A stretch of 64,000 bases of DNA from Myrmaecium sp. VS I D KN 1 (Eukaryota > Ascomycota > Dothideomycetes > Valsariales > Valsariaceae), in the NCBI GenBank assembly GCA_019775845.1, contig JADQAV010000022.1, forward strand, positions 634,830 to 698,829. Reading direction: 5' to 3'. Position numbers and translations under genes: made by a program. Under the pieces are notes generated by a model, which was given only the letters and a program-made list of their open reading frames with translations, was not told where the DNA came from and did not search any database. Of the stretch, positions 10,987-24,300 are shown piece by piece; the first letter of the stretch is position 1, and each line of letters starts with the position of its first letter.

Positions 10987-11388
10987 TCACTTGTTCAACT
11001 CCTCAGCCCTCGCCCTGAGAGCCTCCTTGCTCTCAGGCTTGCCGATGTTCTCCGCCATGACGGGTCCCTGTTCACTCGCGTCAGTCAGGGGAAAGAGAGG
11101 ATACATGTGATCATGATAACCAAGGACGTACAGGAGCAGCCTTATGAGCGCCGAAAGCACTAGCCATGCCGCCCGAGGTGGCATTGCTGTCCTCCTCCTG
11201 GTGGAGCTGATGCGTGGAGGCGTTGCTGTCGGAGGATTCCTTGGCGACTTTGTCGGTGAGGTCTGGATTTTGCTCGAAGAGACGGAGGGGATGGTGTTAG
11301 TTTAGGTGGACGGAAAATAGGGGATGGGGATGAGGGGGGTGAGGGACGTACTGCTACCGGTGTTCTCCTCGGCGGGGTGGACGGGCAT
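10987..11388 (-). CDS. Small hydrophilic protein of unknown function
   Basis: Three exons on the minus strand, 11388-11352, 11262-11132 and 11067-10987, each with GT...AG borders and consistent phase, giving 82 residues. It starts MPVHPAEENTGSNLTDKVAK and ends PESKEALRARAEELNK. It is Glu/Ala/Ser/Asn-rich, with no signal peptide or membrane segment, and should be largely disordered with a helical C-terminus. I do not recognise a characterised family. The agreement of three exons in frame supports a real gene. Splicing of the first intron relies on acceptor CCAG at 11263; other acceptors nearby lead to stops. An upstream in-frame ATG would add a His/Asn-rich leader that looks non-coding. Confidence 0.6.
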
Positions 11389-13955
11389 GGTTGCTGGTGT
11401 GCTTGGGATGGGTTTCTTGCTTGAGAAGGCTTGGTGTTGTTTGAGGTGGTATAGGATTCGGCTTGGCTTCAGGATTGCTGGGTTTTCGTGATTGTTGTTG
11501 TTGAGATGGAGTGCGAGGTATTGTAGGTTGGAAGAGGGTGAGATGTGTTGGCCAGGGTGGAGCAGGTTCATCGTACTTGTACTGGTTCCGGGTGCACCAT
11601 GGGGTGATGGTGGTGACGTAGTGCGGGGTGGCGGGGCTGAGTGTGGCTCACAACTCACGAGGACGTTCGCGTCCCGGCACGTTGAGGGTAAACACATATG
11701 TAGATATATTGTAGTAGTAGTAAACAGAGAGTACCTGATGGGCAGTCGGAGGGTCATGCTGCGATGGTTTGCTTTCCTGGAAATGGATACCCATGGGCCT
11801 TTCTGGAGTAGACGTGTCCGAGCCCATAACTGAGGTTCTGAAGCTGATTCTCAGCGAAGAATATTAGAAGTGCAAGGCTTCGACGGGCACAGTGGGAATA
11901 GTATCAGTAGCATGTTGATATCCAGCAGCCTTCCTATCATATAATCCTGTTTCAGGGCGCTTGTAGACTGCAGGGCTACTCATTCTTCTAGCCATAACAT
12001 CTCTTCTTTCGGATTTCTAAACTTGCTTGAAATAAATAAACAAATCAACAAATGGATAACTACCATCTCACCTGTAATCTCAAACACATCCCGCTAACAA
12101 TATCAGTCTAATCGCTATGGTTTGAATACATCTATTTGCGCGAGGCTTCGAAGTCGTCAGTACGTACATCCATCTTTTGCTTCCTTAGCTTTCTCTGCAA
12201 TCAATCACAATGACCGAATCCGAAAAGGCGTATTCATGTCCCAAGCGCTCCACCTTCTTCGTTCTAAGTTCCCCACCGCATATATGAGCTCTTGACTCGC
12301 TGTCTAGACTACGAGGAGCACAGAGTCATGCATACATAGGTTAGGTACCTTTTGCTCGACTGCGTTGATGAGATCGCGATGCTGAGGCGTTAGAGCCTGA
12401 GGCAGTGAGCTCCCCGACTTCGACCAATCGAAGAGCAAACATAGCAAACCAGACATGAGATATCCGACGATGCCGATTGATTTATTGATCATCTCAAGCC
12501 GTCCGGAAGACAGACTACATTCAAATCAGCTTCCTCAGTCTCATTACAAGACTCGAACCCCTCAGCTTCAGATGCATAGATAGTATATTCTCCTGCAATC
12601 ACAAGCTGGACCAATCGTCACCAGCAAACGAATCAGGGGCCCCGTTGGAGATGCCGAGGTCCTTCACTCGCCAAGACGCCAAGAAGGGGATCAAAAACCG
12701 TTTTGGCGGGGCCGTGCGCCCTAGGCGCGTTTCGTCCGGGTCGGGTCCGCGTCCACATCGGGGTTCGGATGGCGCTGAAGAACCGCGCAGCGTTCGAGAT
12801 GGACGGTCAGGCCGATGCATCAGTTAGTAGAGTATCAAGGATGGTGGACGGAAGTTGGGAATCTCTCTTGTTTGGAGAATGAGATCCTCAGATCATCCGC
12901 GAAGATGAACGTTCACAGACTCACCCCGGTCGCCATCGATGCAAACTCCTGCGCCACCGGGAACAGACACTTACCGATAGCCGGCTCGGCAAGGACAGCT
13001 CCCACTGCCTCAGGCGGGAACAGCTGCACGGGCTGCGGAAGGAAAAAAAAAGGAGTCTGATGTCTCGATACCTAGGGACCAGGTGCCTCCTCTCTCACTT
13101 AGGCAATGGGTTGGCCTTAGGATGCGAATCTGTGACATCTGTCAATGTCTCGTCCCCTCGGGAACAGGTTCCAAAGATTCAGCTACTTCCCGGGTGGCTT
13201 GAAGACCAGTGGGGTTGAAGGGTTCTCCCACATATCAAAAACGCCATCGACATCAGGCTTGGCTTAGCAGAACGTCGTGGCCATCTCTTATGGATAGTTG
13301 AAATGGAGACTGGCTATGAAACTCTTACTCGGTTGCACGAACTGGAGAGTACGAAGGCACTTGTCAGGCTTCACGGTCACAGCCGGAGGAGTTTCGTACA
13401 CAGGTACCAGGACTCGTCCATCTTGTGTCCATCATCTCCGCACACCTCCGTCCCCACCGCCCACCGCCCACATCGCGCATCCCGAACGGCAAAGAGAGAT
13501 CGTTTCCGCGTCATGGCGAGAGCACGATTTGCACGTTTCAGAAACAGCCGTCGGGCTTTGGGACGCGCCGACTTGCGTCGAATATTCACTCACTCACTCA
13601 CACGATTCTCCGCCCCTCCGCGTGCTTCCCCCCCCCCCAGCCGGACCACTCAACCCTTGCACGTCGTTCCTAGTTCCTAAGGGGGTGTTCTCGTGGCTAC
13701 GGACGTAGAGCCACTGATAACGGACGTATAACCAACTACAGCACCACAAGGGGCAACAGCATTTCCACCACGAACTGTGATTATTTAGAAGGGAACCCTT
13801 ACTTTTCTCTCCTGCTCTATACTGTTGCTCTCGTCCTTTGCTACGATTTCTCCGATTTGTTTATTGCTTTTGCCTGTGACGCCTACACAGCACCTCCTTC
13901 GGAGGATTTGGTTTTGATGCACCTCGATTTTATACCTCCTAAACTTTTTCCTACC
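11389..13955. other. Intergenic, 2.6 kb, no gene supported
   Basis: Contains only short, overlapping, unrecognised open frames. The last ~200 bases are pyrimidine-rich and form the promoter/leader of the P450 gene. No RNA gene or transposon ends were recognised. Confidence 0.4.
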
Positions 13956-16900
13956 ATGGCCGGTGATCAGGCGGAGGAGGAGAAGGGCACCGTGCCCATC
14001 CCCGTCCCGCCAGGCTTGCCGCTGGTAGGCAACGTCCTGGACTTGGACTCCGAATTCCCTCTGGGGTCCATGTTCCATCTGGCGGAGAAATATGGTAAGT
14101 GATCTGGTTCCTTTCAGCCTTCGTTTTTTTTTTCTTTTTGTCGGGCGTGGAAGCTCCCCTTACGCGAGTCATCGGATTACCTAATCCGACCTGCACTGGG
14201 GGTCTATGACTCGTGACAGCAACCTCGCGGCTGCGCAGAGTAGATATATCGTTCACTAACCTCTCACCAGGCGAAATCTACAAACTCGTTATCGCCGGAA
14301 GTCCTCGTGTCTTCGTTTCTTCCTATAGACTGGCCAACGAGCTTTGTGACGAGTCAAGGTATGTCCTCTGAGCACGACGACGCTCGTGCAACGCTCACCA
14401 CCACCGTCCCAGATTCTCGAAGAAGGTTGGTACCGCCCTCGAGCAGGTCCGCAATGGTGTACACGACGGGCTCTTCACGGCCTATCCGGGCGAGCACAAC
14501 TGGGAAGTCGCCCATCGGATCCTGGTGCCCGCCTTCGGGCCCATCTCTATCCGCAACATGTTCGACGAGATGCACGACATCGCCAGCCAACTCGTCATGA
14601 AATGGGCGCGACACGGACCGGACTTCGTCATCCCCGTCACGGACGACTTCACGCGGTTGACCCTGGACACGCTCGCGCTCTGTGCGATGGACTACCGGTT
14701 CAACTCCTACTACAAGGACGAGCTCCACCCCTTCATCGAAGCGATGGGAGATTTTCTGAGCGAGTCCGGGCGACGGGCTTCCCGTCCTCCGTTTGCAAAC
14801 GCGTTTTACCGGGCGGCACAGCTGAAGTACGAAGCCGACATCGAACTTCTTCGACGGACGAGCGATGAAGTCGTTCGTAACCGCCGTGCGCATCCGACCG
14901 ATCGCAAGGACCTTCTTAACGCCATGATTAACGGTAGAGACCCGAAGACCGGAGAATCCCTGAACGACGACACCATCACGAACAATATGATCACCTTCCT
15001 GATCGCCGGCCACGAGACGACCTCGGGTCTTCTGTCCTTTGTGTTCTACTACCTTCTGCAAAACCCTGACGCCTTCCAGAAAGCTCAAGCTGAAGTGGAT
15101 CGGGTTGTTGGTGCCGGCCGGATAACCGTGGATCACCTGTCCAAGCTCCCCTACATCGCAGCCATCCTCAGGGAAACGCTCCGCCTCAACCCCACCGCTC
15201 CCGCCATCGGTCTGACCCCCTTGGAGGACACCGTGATCGGTGGCAAGTACAAGGTGATCAAGGACGAACCCATCGGCCTGATCCTCGGGAAGATCCACAC
15301 GGATCCCGCTGTCTGGGGCGAGGATGCCAACCAGTGGAAGCCTGAACGTATGCTCGACGAGAACTTCAACAAGCTCCCGCCCAACGCCTGGAAGCCGTTT
15401 GGCAACGGCATGCGCGCCTGCATCGGCCGCCCGTTCGCTTGGCAGGAAGCCCTTCTGGTCGTCGCGCTCCTGCTGCAGAACTTCAACTTCATCCCGGAGG
15501 ACCCGTCGTACAAGCTGCAGTTGAAGCAGACCCTGACCATCAAGCCCAAGGGCTTCTACATGCGTGCGATTTCGAGGGCGGGACGGGATCCCAATCGGGT
15601 CGCCGCGCCGGCCGCCGTGGCGGCTGCGGATGGCGTGAACGGCTCTGCGCCGGCTCCGACGAGCAAGGTGGCGGATGGCGGGAAGAAGGGGAAAGCGATG
15701 CGCGTGCTGTACGGCGGGAACACGGGAACGTGCGAGGCGTTCGCATCGAGGCTGGCGAGCGATGCGGCGGGTCGGGGCTGGGACGCTAAGGTGGATCCGT
15801 TGGACGCCGGGAAAGCGACTCTACAAAAGGGGGAACCCGTTGTCATCGTGACCGCAAGCTACGAGGGCGAGCCGCCGGACAACGCGAGGTTCTTCTGCAA
15901 GTGGCTCGAGGGGCTTGAGGGCGAGGAGTTGGACGGGGTGGATTACGCCGTGTTCGGTTGCGGTCACCACGACTGGGCGCAGACCTTCCAGAAGATCCCG
16001 ACGCTGGTGGATGAGCGGATGGAGGCGAGAGGGGGGAAGAAGGTCTGCCCGCGCGGTTCAGCTGACGCGGCCGAGGGTGACATGTTCACGGACTTTGAGA
16101 CGTGGGAAGAGACCGTCTTCTGGCCGGCCATGGACAAGCTGTCGGGCAGCGAGGACAGCTCGAAGGGAAGCGCCTCTGTGGACACCTCGGTGACGGTTGA
16201 TATATCCACCCCGCGCGCATCGACCCTTCGTCAAGACGTTGTCGAAGCCCGTGTGATCCGGAACGAGCTGCTCACCACCCCCGGCTACTATCCGGAGAAG
16301 AAGCACATCGAGATTGAGCTGCCGTCCGGCAGCACGTATTCCGCGGGCGACTACCTCGCCGTCCTCCCGCTGAACCCGCCCGAGTCTGTCTCACGCGCGA
16401 TGAAGCAGTTCTCCCTTTCATGGGACAGCACGATCACCATCTCCGCCTCCGGGCCGTCCACCCTGCCGGTCCACACGCCCATCCCCGCGCACGACGTCTT
16501 CGCCGCCTACGTCGAGCTCGCGCAGCCCTGCACCCGACGCAACCTCGCCACGCTGATGGCAGGCGCCAAGGACGAGGCCACCCGATCCGCGCTGCGGGCG
16601 CTGGCCGAGGAGGACTACGCCGCCGTCGTCCAAGCCCAGCGGCTCTCCCCGCTCGACCTGCTGGAGCGCTTCCGGGCCGGGCTCGCGATCCCGCTCGGCA
16701 CCTTCCTCGGCATGCTCCCGCCCATGCGCGTCCGCCAGTACAGCATCTCCTCCTCGCCGCTGTGGAACCCGAGCCGAGTGACGCTGACGTACGCGGTGCT
16801 GGCCGCGCCCGCGCTCTCCGCGACGGAGTCGCAACAGCAGCAACAGCAGAAGCCACAGCAGCTGCCGCCACAGCAGCTGCAACCGCACCGCCACCTCGGC

Positions 16901-17560
16901 GTCGCCTCCACCTACCTCGCCTCCCTAACCGCAGGCGACCTCGTGCACGTCTCGGTCCGACAATCGCACCGGGCCTTTCACCTGCCCGCCCGCCCGGAGT
17001 CGACCCCAATCATCATGGTCGCCGCGGGGACGGGGATCGCGCCGTTCCGCGGGTTCGTGCAGGAGCGCGCCGCGCAGCGGGCGGCCGCCCCTCACCGCCC
17101 GCTCGCCGACGCCCTCCTCTTTTACGGCGTCCGCGGCGTCGGCGGCGACGACCTGCACCGCGCGGAGCTGGAGGCCTGGGAGCGCGAGGGCGTGGTTCAG
17201 GTGTACTGGGCGTATTCGCGCCGGCCGCCGCCGCCGACGCCGACGGCTGAGGATGGTGGGGAGGGTGGGGAGGGTCAGGTGAAGTACGTTCAGGATCGGC
17301 TGTGGCGGGAGCGCGCGCAGGTCGTTCGGCTGTGGGAGCAGGGCGCTAAGGTGTTTGTGTGCGGCGGTCGTGGCGTGGGCGATGGGGTTCGGGCGATGTG
17401 CCTGCGCATCGCGGCTGAGGAGGCGCGGCGGCTGCGGGAGGAGAAGCGGGCGAGGGGTGAGGAGGTGGAGGAGGTGGGTGAGGAGGAGAGGGAGGCGCGG
17501 TTGCGGAAGTGGTTTGAGGGCGTGAGGGAGGAGCGGTTTGCGAGCGATGTTTTCAATTAG
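13956..17560 (+). CDS. Self-sufficient cytochrome P450-reductase fusion (CYP505/P450foxy type)
   Basis: Three exons, 13956-14094, 14271-14358 and 14413-17560, 1124 residues. Fatty-acid subterminal hydroxylase family, with the P450 and its NADPH reductase in one chain. P450 domain: VPIPVPPGLPLVGNVLDLD at the start, oxygen-binding AGHETTSG, ExxR in LRETLR, heme loop FGNGMRACIGR with predicted ligand Cys412. After an Ala/Pro linker comes the FMN domain (VLYGGNTGTCEAFA, FGCGHHDWAQTFQ, CPRGSADAAEGD), then FAD (RQYSISSSP) and NADPH-binding (MVAAGTGIAPFRGF, VFVCGG) domains. A Gln/Pro insert near 16830-16890 interrupts the FAD domain. No N-terminal membrane anchor is seen, consistent with a soluble enzyme. 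It lies 11 kb from the polyketide genes and is probably not part of them. Confidence 0.94.
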
Positions 17561-17675
17561 TTTTGTTTTGAAGGTCCTTGTGTCTAGACTCTCGTATGGA
17601 TATATGAATATATATGTACACTCTCCGTACCCATAATGCGCATTCCACATCACTGCCAAGGGTATCGCATCCGAT

Positions 17676-18704
17676 TTACAGCTTCACCTCCCTTCCTCCC
17701 CCCACCACCGGCGCAAAACTCGACCCGCCATGCGCCTCCACAATCGCATCCACCACCCCCAACACCCACACCCCCCCATCATCACTCGCCAGCCACCGCG
17801 CCTCCTCCTCCGTCACCCCTCCCTCCTTTTCCCCCCTTTCCTCCTCCCTCCACGACCCATCCTCCACCGCCTTCCGCAAGCCATACACATGGCTCAACAA
17901 CTGCGGCGCCACCCCCGTCTGCGCCCGCAAACACGCGATCGCCAGCAAACTCGTGCGCACGCGGCCCAGGCGCTCCCACCGCATCCCTCCCGACCCCGGC
18001 GGCTCCGGCGTCGGAGAAGGTGGATCCGCCAGCAACGCCCCGTAGTGGCAGTGTAGGATGTGGCCCGGCAAGTCCGGGTGCGCGGCGCCGAGCTTGGCGG
18101 TGAGTTTGCTGGCGTAGGGGGCGTAGATGCTGGACCAGAGGGCGGCGCCGCGGTCGGCGGTGGTGCTGGTGGAGAGGGGCGAGGAGGGGAGGAGCCGCGT
18201 GGCGGGTTGTTGGGCGAGGGCGCTGGCGATGGGGGCTGGGAGGGCGGCGTGGAGTTGTGTGAGGCTGTTGATGGTGCGGGGGAGGCCGTTGAAGGAGAGG
18301 CATTTGAGGCTGGCTTCGCGGAGGTAGGCGGCGGTTTGGATGGCGGTGGAGGTTGGGTCGGTGGGGTTTTTGGGGGGTTGGTTGGAGGAGGCGGAGGAGG
18401 AGGAGGAGGAGAAGTGGTAGAGGGCGACGAGGGAGTCGAGCGCGTTGAGGGTTATGGTTGCGGCGGCCTTTTTTTGAGAAAGGAAGTGTGCGGGTTAGTG
18501 ATTGCTTCCTCTGCTTGCTTTTAGGGGCATTGAGGATGTACGTACAGATATGGCGAGCCAGGAACGTAGGGAGACCTGTCTCGCTTTCGCCTCCTCCTGG
18601 ATCTGCCGGTAGAGAGCGTCGATATTGCGCGGGGCGGGTATGGGGCCCGGTCGCGCGAAGGGCGCGTGGATGAGCGCTTTGAGCGAGGGTGAGAGCTTCG
18701 ACAT
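17676..18704 (-). CDS. AhpD-like (carboxymuconolactone decarboxylase-fold) protein
   Basis: Two exons, 18704-18546 and 18467-17676 (donor GTACGT, branch CACTAAC, acceptor AAAG), 316 residues. It resembles a fungal group annotated as AhpD-like, an alpha-helical fold shared with alkylhydroperoxidase D. Seen: [64 protein letters not shown], and [20 protein letters not shown] near the C-terminus. The classical AhpD CxxC pair is not evident, so peroxidase activity is doubtful. The C-terminal 60 residues are Glu/Gly-rich. It is convergent with the P450 gene, the stop codons being only ~115 bp apart, and divergent from the MFS gene. Family assignment is from memory of similar sequences. Confidence 0.68.
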
Positions 18705-19371
18705 GGTCGGCTGAGGTGAGGCTCCGCTCGAAGTCACCGCAGAGCGGAGGGATGTGGAGAGGAGAGGGAGAGGTGAGGTGGAAAAGTGTGCGGCGGTGCT
18801 TTGACCGAAGGGAGTTGGGACGGTGAAGGGCGGGGACGGGATGTCCGACCGGCCCGGAAGGCCCCGCCCAAGCGACGGCTCCACGCCCCGCCCGCGGCGG
18901 TCTACCGGGTAGCGGAACCCGCCATCAGGCCATTGCGGAAACACTCGAGCGGAAATGGAGTTCCGCTGGCGGCTCAGGCATCGTTAGAATCGGAATATGT
19001 CTGCCTGGGATTCTGGTGATGCCGGCGGTCGTTGTTGGTGAAGGAAACGGATGCCTGAGGAGCACGCCGGGCGCACACTATCATCATACGAACAGCCGCG
19101 TTTCCCCCCGGACGATCCCCCGCAAGGCTTACTTACCCGCTTCCCTACCCCACGGGATGTTCCTCGGCATGGCATGGCCATGACCAAAGACGCTGGATGA
19201 TCCTTTGCGCGGGGTACGGAGTATGTCATCAATATGCTCCTTACTCGACGTTCACATTATCTACTGTATGCTGTCCTACGGTGGCTTGACCAACCCCCGC
19301 GCACTTCTCGCACGCCTAAGCCAAGCTTCAGCTGCTCTCAACAAGACCGGACTCGACCTCAATCATCTGAG
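18705..19371. promoter_or_regulatory. Bidirectional promoter region (AhpD-like / MFS transporter)
   Basis: 667 bp between two divergent starts. No coding sequence. No specific operator recognised. Confidence 0.45.
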
Positions 19372-21336
19372 ATGGAAGATCTGAAAGCGATTCCGGACGA
19401 GAAGTGTGAAAACGCCGAGGCGCGCGCAGAGGAGAACATGGCGCAGGATCACCCCGAACAGCGCACGCGTACCAAGGGGCTTCTCTTCAAGCTGGACACG
19501 AGGTGAGCTTCACACTCCATGGCATGGCGTCCTTGCCGCTCGCCAACAGCCTGAGCTGTGACTGACCAACCGACCACCTCTTACGGACAGAATCCTCCCC
19601 ATCCTCGCCCTCCTCTTCCTCTGCTCCTTCCTCGACCGCACCAACGTCGGCAACGCCAAGATCATCGGGCTCGAGCAGGACATCGGCATCACCGACCGCC
19701 AGTACGACACCGGCCTGGCCGTCTTCTACCTCTTCTACATCTGCAGCGAGCTCCCCAGCAACCTCGTCCTCCGGAAGGCCTCCCCCAAGCTCTGGCTGCC
19801 CTTCCTCACCTTCGCCTGGGGCCTCATCACCATGTGTCTGGGCTTCGTCCAGAACTTCGGCGGCTTCGTCGCCGTCCGCGCCCTCTTGGGGGTGGCCGAG
19901 GGTGGCCTGTTGCCCGGCATGGTGTTGTACTTGTCCTTCTTCTATAAGCGGGGTGAGATGGCCCTCCGGATCGGTCTCTTCTACACCGCCGCGTCGCTGT
20001 CTGGAGCCTTTGGTGGTCTGCTGGCGCGAGGCCTCGCTGAAATTGCGCCCCGCGGTGGTCTGGAAGGGTGGCGGTGGATCTTCATTATTGAGGGTTTGCT
20101 GGTGGGTTCCTCTGATCGTTTCCTGGGCACGCACTGATTCGCAGGGGTCGCTACAGACGATGGTTTGCGCGGTCATCGCCTTTTTCGCCCTCCCGAATAA
20201 CTTGGAGACTGCTCGGTTTTTGACGCCTGAGGAGCGGATGTGGGCAAGCGAGCGGCTGCAGGGGGACCACCCAAGACATCCTTCAGCCGGCCTGAATGTG
20301 GAAGCGTGAGTATATGTAACAAATCACCAGCGAAGACGCGGGCTCATCCATCTCAATCCAGAGAGCACCAGCAGGAGAAATTCCGATGGAGCGAAGTCAG
20401 ACGCGGCCTCTTCGACATCCGCATGTGGTTCTCCGCAACGGCCTACCTCTCGATCCTGGCTGGGCTCTACTCCTTCGGCCTCTTCCTCCCCACCATCATC
20501 AAAGGCCTCGACATCGCAAAGGACGCCAACGAAGTCCAGCTTTGGTCGGTGATTCCCTACGCGGTAGCCGCCATCGTCACAGGTACGTAGGCGAACGAAG
20601 GCACTTCACCCCCTACTCAACTAACCTCTCCTTCCCCCTCCTCCGCGCAACCGGCAGTCATCGTGGCCGTAATCTCAGACCGCCTGCGTCTGCGCGGCGT
20701 GATCATGCTGGCCACCCTGCCCGTCGCCATCGTCGGCTACGCCGTCATCGCCAACGTGGACGACGCCCAAGTGCAGTACGGCATGACGTTCCTCATGGCC
20801 ACCGGCCTGTACGCGAGCGTGCCCTGCATCCTCGTCTGGAACGCGAACAACTCGGCCGGCCACTACAAGCGCGCGACCACGACGGCCATGCAGCTCGCTA
20901 TCGCCAATTGTGGGGGGTTTATTGCGAGTATGTTGCTGTTTATTCCTGCTCTTCATTTTTATCTACCCACCAGACGCTGTGGGCTTGGTGCGTAGCGATG
21001 GAGACTAATAAGTTTCATTACCTCAGCGTTCATCTACCCTTCCAGCCAAGGCCCACGGTACCACCAGGGCCACACCGTCATCCTGGCCTTGCTTGTCTTC
21101 GCATGGTTCATGTAAGTTCTTCCAGTATGACAGAAATAGAATGAGGGAGCACGGCCACTCTATCGGTCATAACTTACGTGAAGCCGTGCTAACGAACATC
21201 GTCCCCTCCCATCAGGATCCTGTCCAACGTGCTGTACTGCCGCAAGATCAACGCGGATAAGCGGTTGGGACGGTATGATGCCCATGTCGGACGCGGCGAT
21301 GATGATCGGGATCCGGGGTTTCGGATGGTGTTGTAG
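19372..21336 (+). CDS. MFS transporter, anion:cation symporter (Dal5/Tna1-like) family
   Basis: Seven exons: 19372-19502, 19591-20101, 20145-20305, 20362-20582, 20658-20927, 21027-21111, 21216-21336. All have GT-AG borders and consistent phase, giving 499 residues and about 12 membrane segments. Seen: FLDRTNVGNAKI after TM1, the long first half with YFFYICSELPSN-like content (VFYLFYICSELPSNL), GVAEGGLLPGMVLYLSFFY, the central loop with FLTPEERMWA, FSATAYLSILAGLYSFGLFLP, and the family-typical FIYPSSQGPRYHQGHT near the end. The family moves organic anions such as nicotinate, allantoate, pantothenate or vitamins in symport with protons across the plasma membrane; the substrate here is unknown. 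The cytosolic tail ends RDPGFRMVL. Confidence 0.9.
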
Positions 21337-24300
21337 GGGTGGAGGGGGAGGAAGGAGGGGAACGGAGGGATATGTAGGTCACCTTAGGTTAATGTGACGG
21401 TTAGAAGTAGATAGAGTAAGGTAGTTGCTGTTCGTTGTGGTGAATATGAGTAAACTGTCGACCTCTTTGTTGTCTTCCTTATTTTTTCCTTCTCCTTTTT
21501 GGGAAAGATAAGCAGAGAGAGGAGGAGAAGAATGACATAGCTGAGGCTCCCCTCCTTCTTCCCCATTAATACACATACGAGAAATTGTTCTTGAAAATGA
21601 AGGGAAAAAAACAAAAAGCATAAAATAAAAACAAATATAGGACACCTTTGGAAGGCTTAAGAGCAGGGACGCCCACGGTAGATATTGCTTAACGTTCTCC
21701 TGTCTTACACCTTTACCCACCATGCCCATCCTGTGCGATGGTCGATGGGCCATGGCGATAGCAACGTCGCTGGTGCTGGTGCTGGTGCTGGCGTAGGAAT
21801 GTATATAGCTTGACCACTGTGATCATCACCACAAACGGCACCAGTACTGCAAATACAGGGCAGCGGCCATCGTGCGTCGTGCAGAGTAAGTGAATGGATG
21901 ACAGAGCTTCGGCTGAGGTATGTACAAGGGCAGGAGGGAGGGGGAGGTGAGGTGAGGTGACCGTTTGAACGAGACAGGCCACTCTATTTCGAAAGGAGGT
22001 ATCTCCGTCCAGACATCTTCAGACGTCATCGTCTTCCTGCGAGGACAGCAGCCAAGGTGGAAAGGCAAAAGGATTAAAAAAGGGAAAGAGAAGGATAGAG
22101 AGGCCCTGTCGGCTGACGATGACGATTCCCTGAGGTACCGAGGGCATGGAACCGCCGTTTCTTTCCTGATTCTATTCTTCTACACATTTTTTTTTTTTTT
22201 TTTTTGCTTTCTGGAATCTTGATTTTTGGCTTTCTTTCTTTCTTTCTTGGCTTTCGCTCCCTGACGGTACCTCGTTCCCGTGAACAACTCACTCAAGCCA
22301 CTTGCGTTGCTGCCTAGGTGCTGGCTTGAAAACGGCAAACGGCAAACGTAGAAGGAATGGAAGGGAAGGGTTGAGGGGTAGGTGGGAAGCCAGATGGGCG
22401 GGACGGGGTCACGTCACAGGGTGTTGTGTCTTTTACCCCTTCTCCCCCCTTCTTTGGATTGAGGGGAGTATGAGATTTGTGAGTGAGTGTGGTTTTTAGT
22501 TGTCCCATTTGGTATTATGAAGGGTTGGAGATAGGTGAGCAGGAGGAGATGGAACGGAGAGGAGCGGGCAGAGTTGGGAGATGATAGTGGAGTAGAGTAG
22601 TAAAGCAGAGTAGAGTAGAGTAAGAAGGTGCTTTCTACTGCTAACTCCTGCTACTGCTGCTGCTCGCTGCGGACGGAGCTCCTACCGTACGCGGCTGGTA
22701 GATCAGCAGTGAGTAGGTTCAACGGCCTCCGTCCGCCCTTCCTCGGCCGATCGGTCTGGTCTATCTGATAACTTAGGCAAAGGAACGATCAGAAACAAGG
22801 TATGTCGTTTAGGTAAAAGCCGGAGGGGTTCCTCTATGATTGATACCCTAGCATACTTAGTCCTAAGGTTGTCTCTCTATGGGTTCGATCGGTTCGGTCC
22901 CTGGAAGAGCCGCGGTGCGATGCCACCGGCGTCATGGTCTATCAACAGAGATAGATGGGGAGAGAGAGGTGGGAGTGTGTTGTCTGGTTTCCTGCTTCTG
23001 TGGAATATACCAGCCGCGCGGAGAACGGTTCAGTTGGGTAAATCTTCCCACCATCTCACCACCATCACCGCACTCCACCCGGGGATCTTGCTCATCGTCA
23101 GCTAAGATTTAGCAGCGCAGATTAGGTTGACCGTCCTAGCATCCTTCGTGGTATGTGGTGGCGATGGGTATGAAGGGGGGGATGGAAGTCGGAGAGAGAG
23201 ATATGCGAAACCCAGCTCCATGGAAAAAGGGAAGGTGAACGGAGGACGGCCTTTGAAGGCACTAGGTATTGGAGCCTCGGAGTGGAGCAACGGCACGGCG
23301 GATGGATGGAAGGAGGTCTCCACTGGTAAATGATTACCTATCAGAGTGGAAGGGAGGTCAATAGACGCATTGCCCCTTTGAGGCAGGTGGGTAAACAACA
23401 GCAAGTCGCATGGAAGAGTGAACTGCATGCATCTATGCATGCATGCTGCATACTAAGTCCCTTCTTTCTGTATGCAAGTCTTAACCCTTCTTTTTTTTCA
23501 TTTCCTTTTCTTTCGTCGGAGATCTCCGCAATGGGAAATTGAGCTGAATGCATGCAGCAAAAGCAACTCGATATCTGCATAAACGAAAGATAGAGCGTTC
23601 ACTGTAATCTTGCGCACGTGTGGGCACGCGCGTGAGAGTCAGCACAACGCTGCGTTCACTATTGCACGCACAGCAGCCGACGACTTCCCGAGGTCGGTCC
23701 GTGTGTGGTGTGGTGCGGTATGTGGAGGTGGGGACATGGGATTTGTGAGCATGTGGAGCTGCTCTAATCACACTATTGACTACTACCCGCCTGTGATCTT
23801 GATCTTGTTTGTTTCTCCAGCTGAGAGAGGGCACAGTGTTGGCAGCATGGGAAATCACTACATAGGTATCCCTGTTTTTCCATAGGAAGCCCCGTCGCGG
23901 GCGCCGCGCCGAGCCGTGTCGGGCCGTATCGTGCACATGCGCATGCAGATTCTTCCCAGGATGCGATCCCATCTTGAAGATGAGGTCATTGGGATTCCTT
24001 GCCGTTGAGAGGGAAGGGAGAGGATGGAGGATGAATGTTGCGGCAAGCGGATAGAAGGACCGACCAAAGGAGCGAGCCGCGCAAAAGTGAGGAGCCGCGG
24101 GCGGGATGAGCCACAGCGAGGAACGGGAGGCCCCTGCATCCGGCGCCGACGGATATGGGAAGACAGCGCCCAGTCAGCATTCACTAAAAACTCTCAGTAG
24201 CGCAGGCTCCTCCCCCATACCACCAACACCAACACCAATACGGCAACCCCCGCGGACTTTGCCACGCGGCGGATAGGGAGCGGGACGGCGCGTCGATCAG

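Noticed and set aside
13956-17560. CYP505 as a tailoring enzyme of the polyketide cluster
   Set aside because: It is 11 kb away with unrelated transporter, AhpD-like and hydrophobin genes between, and the family hydroxylates fatty acids.
16418-17659. Long minus-strand frames (up to 244 codons) opposite the P450-reductase gene
   Set aside because: Products are Arg/Ala/Gly-rich shadows of GC3-biased codons of the plus-strand gene, with no domain.
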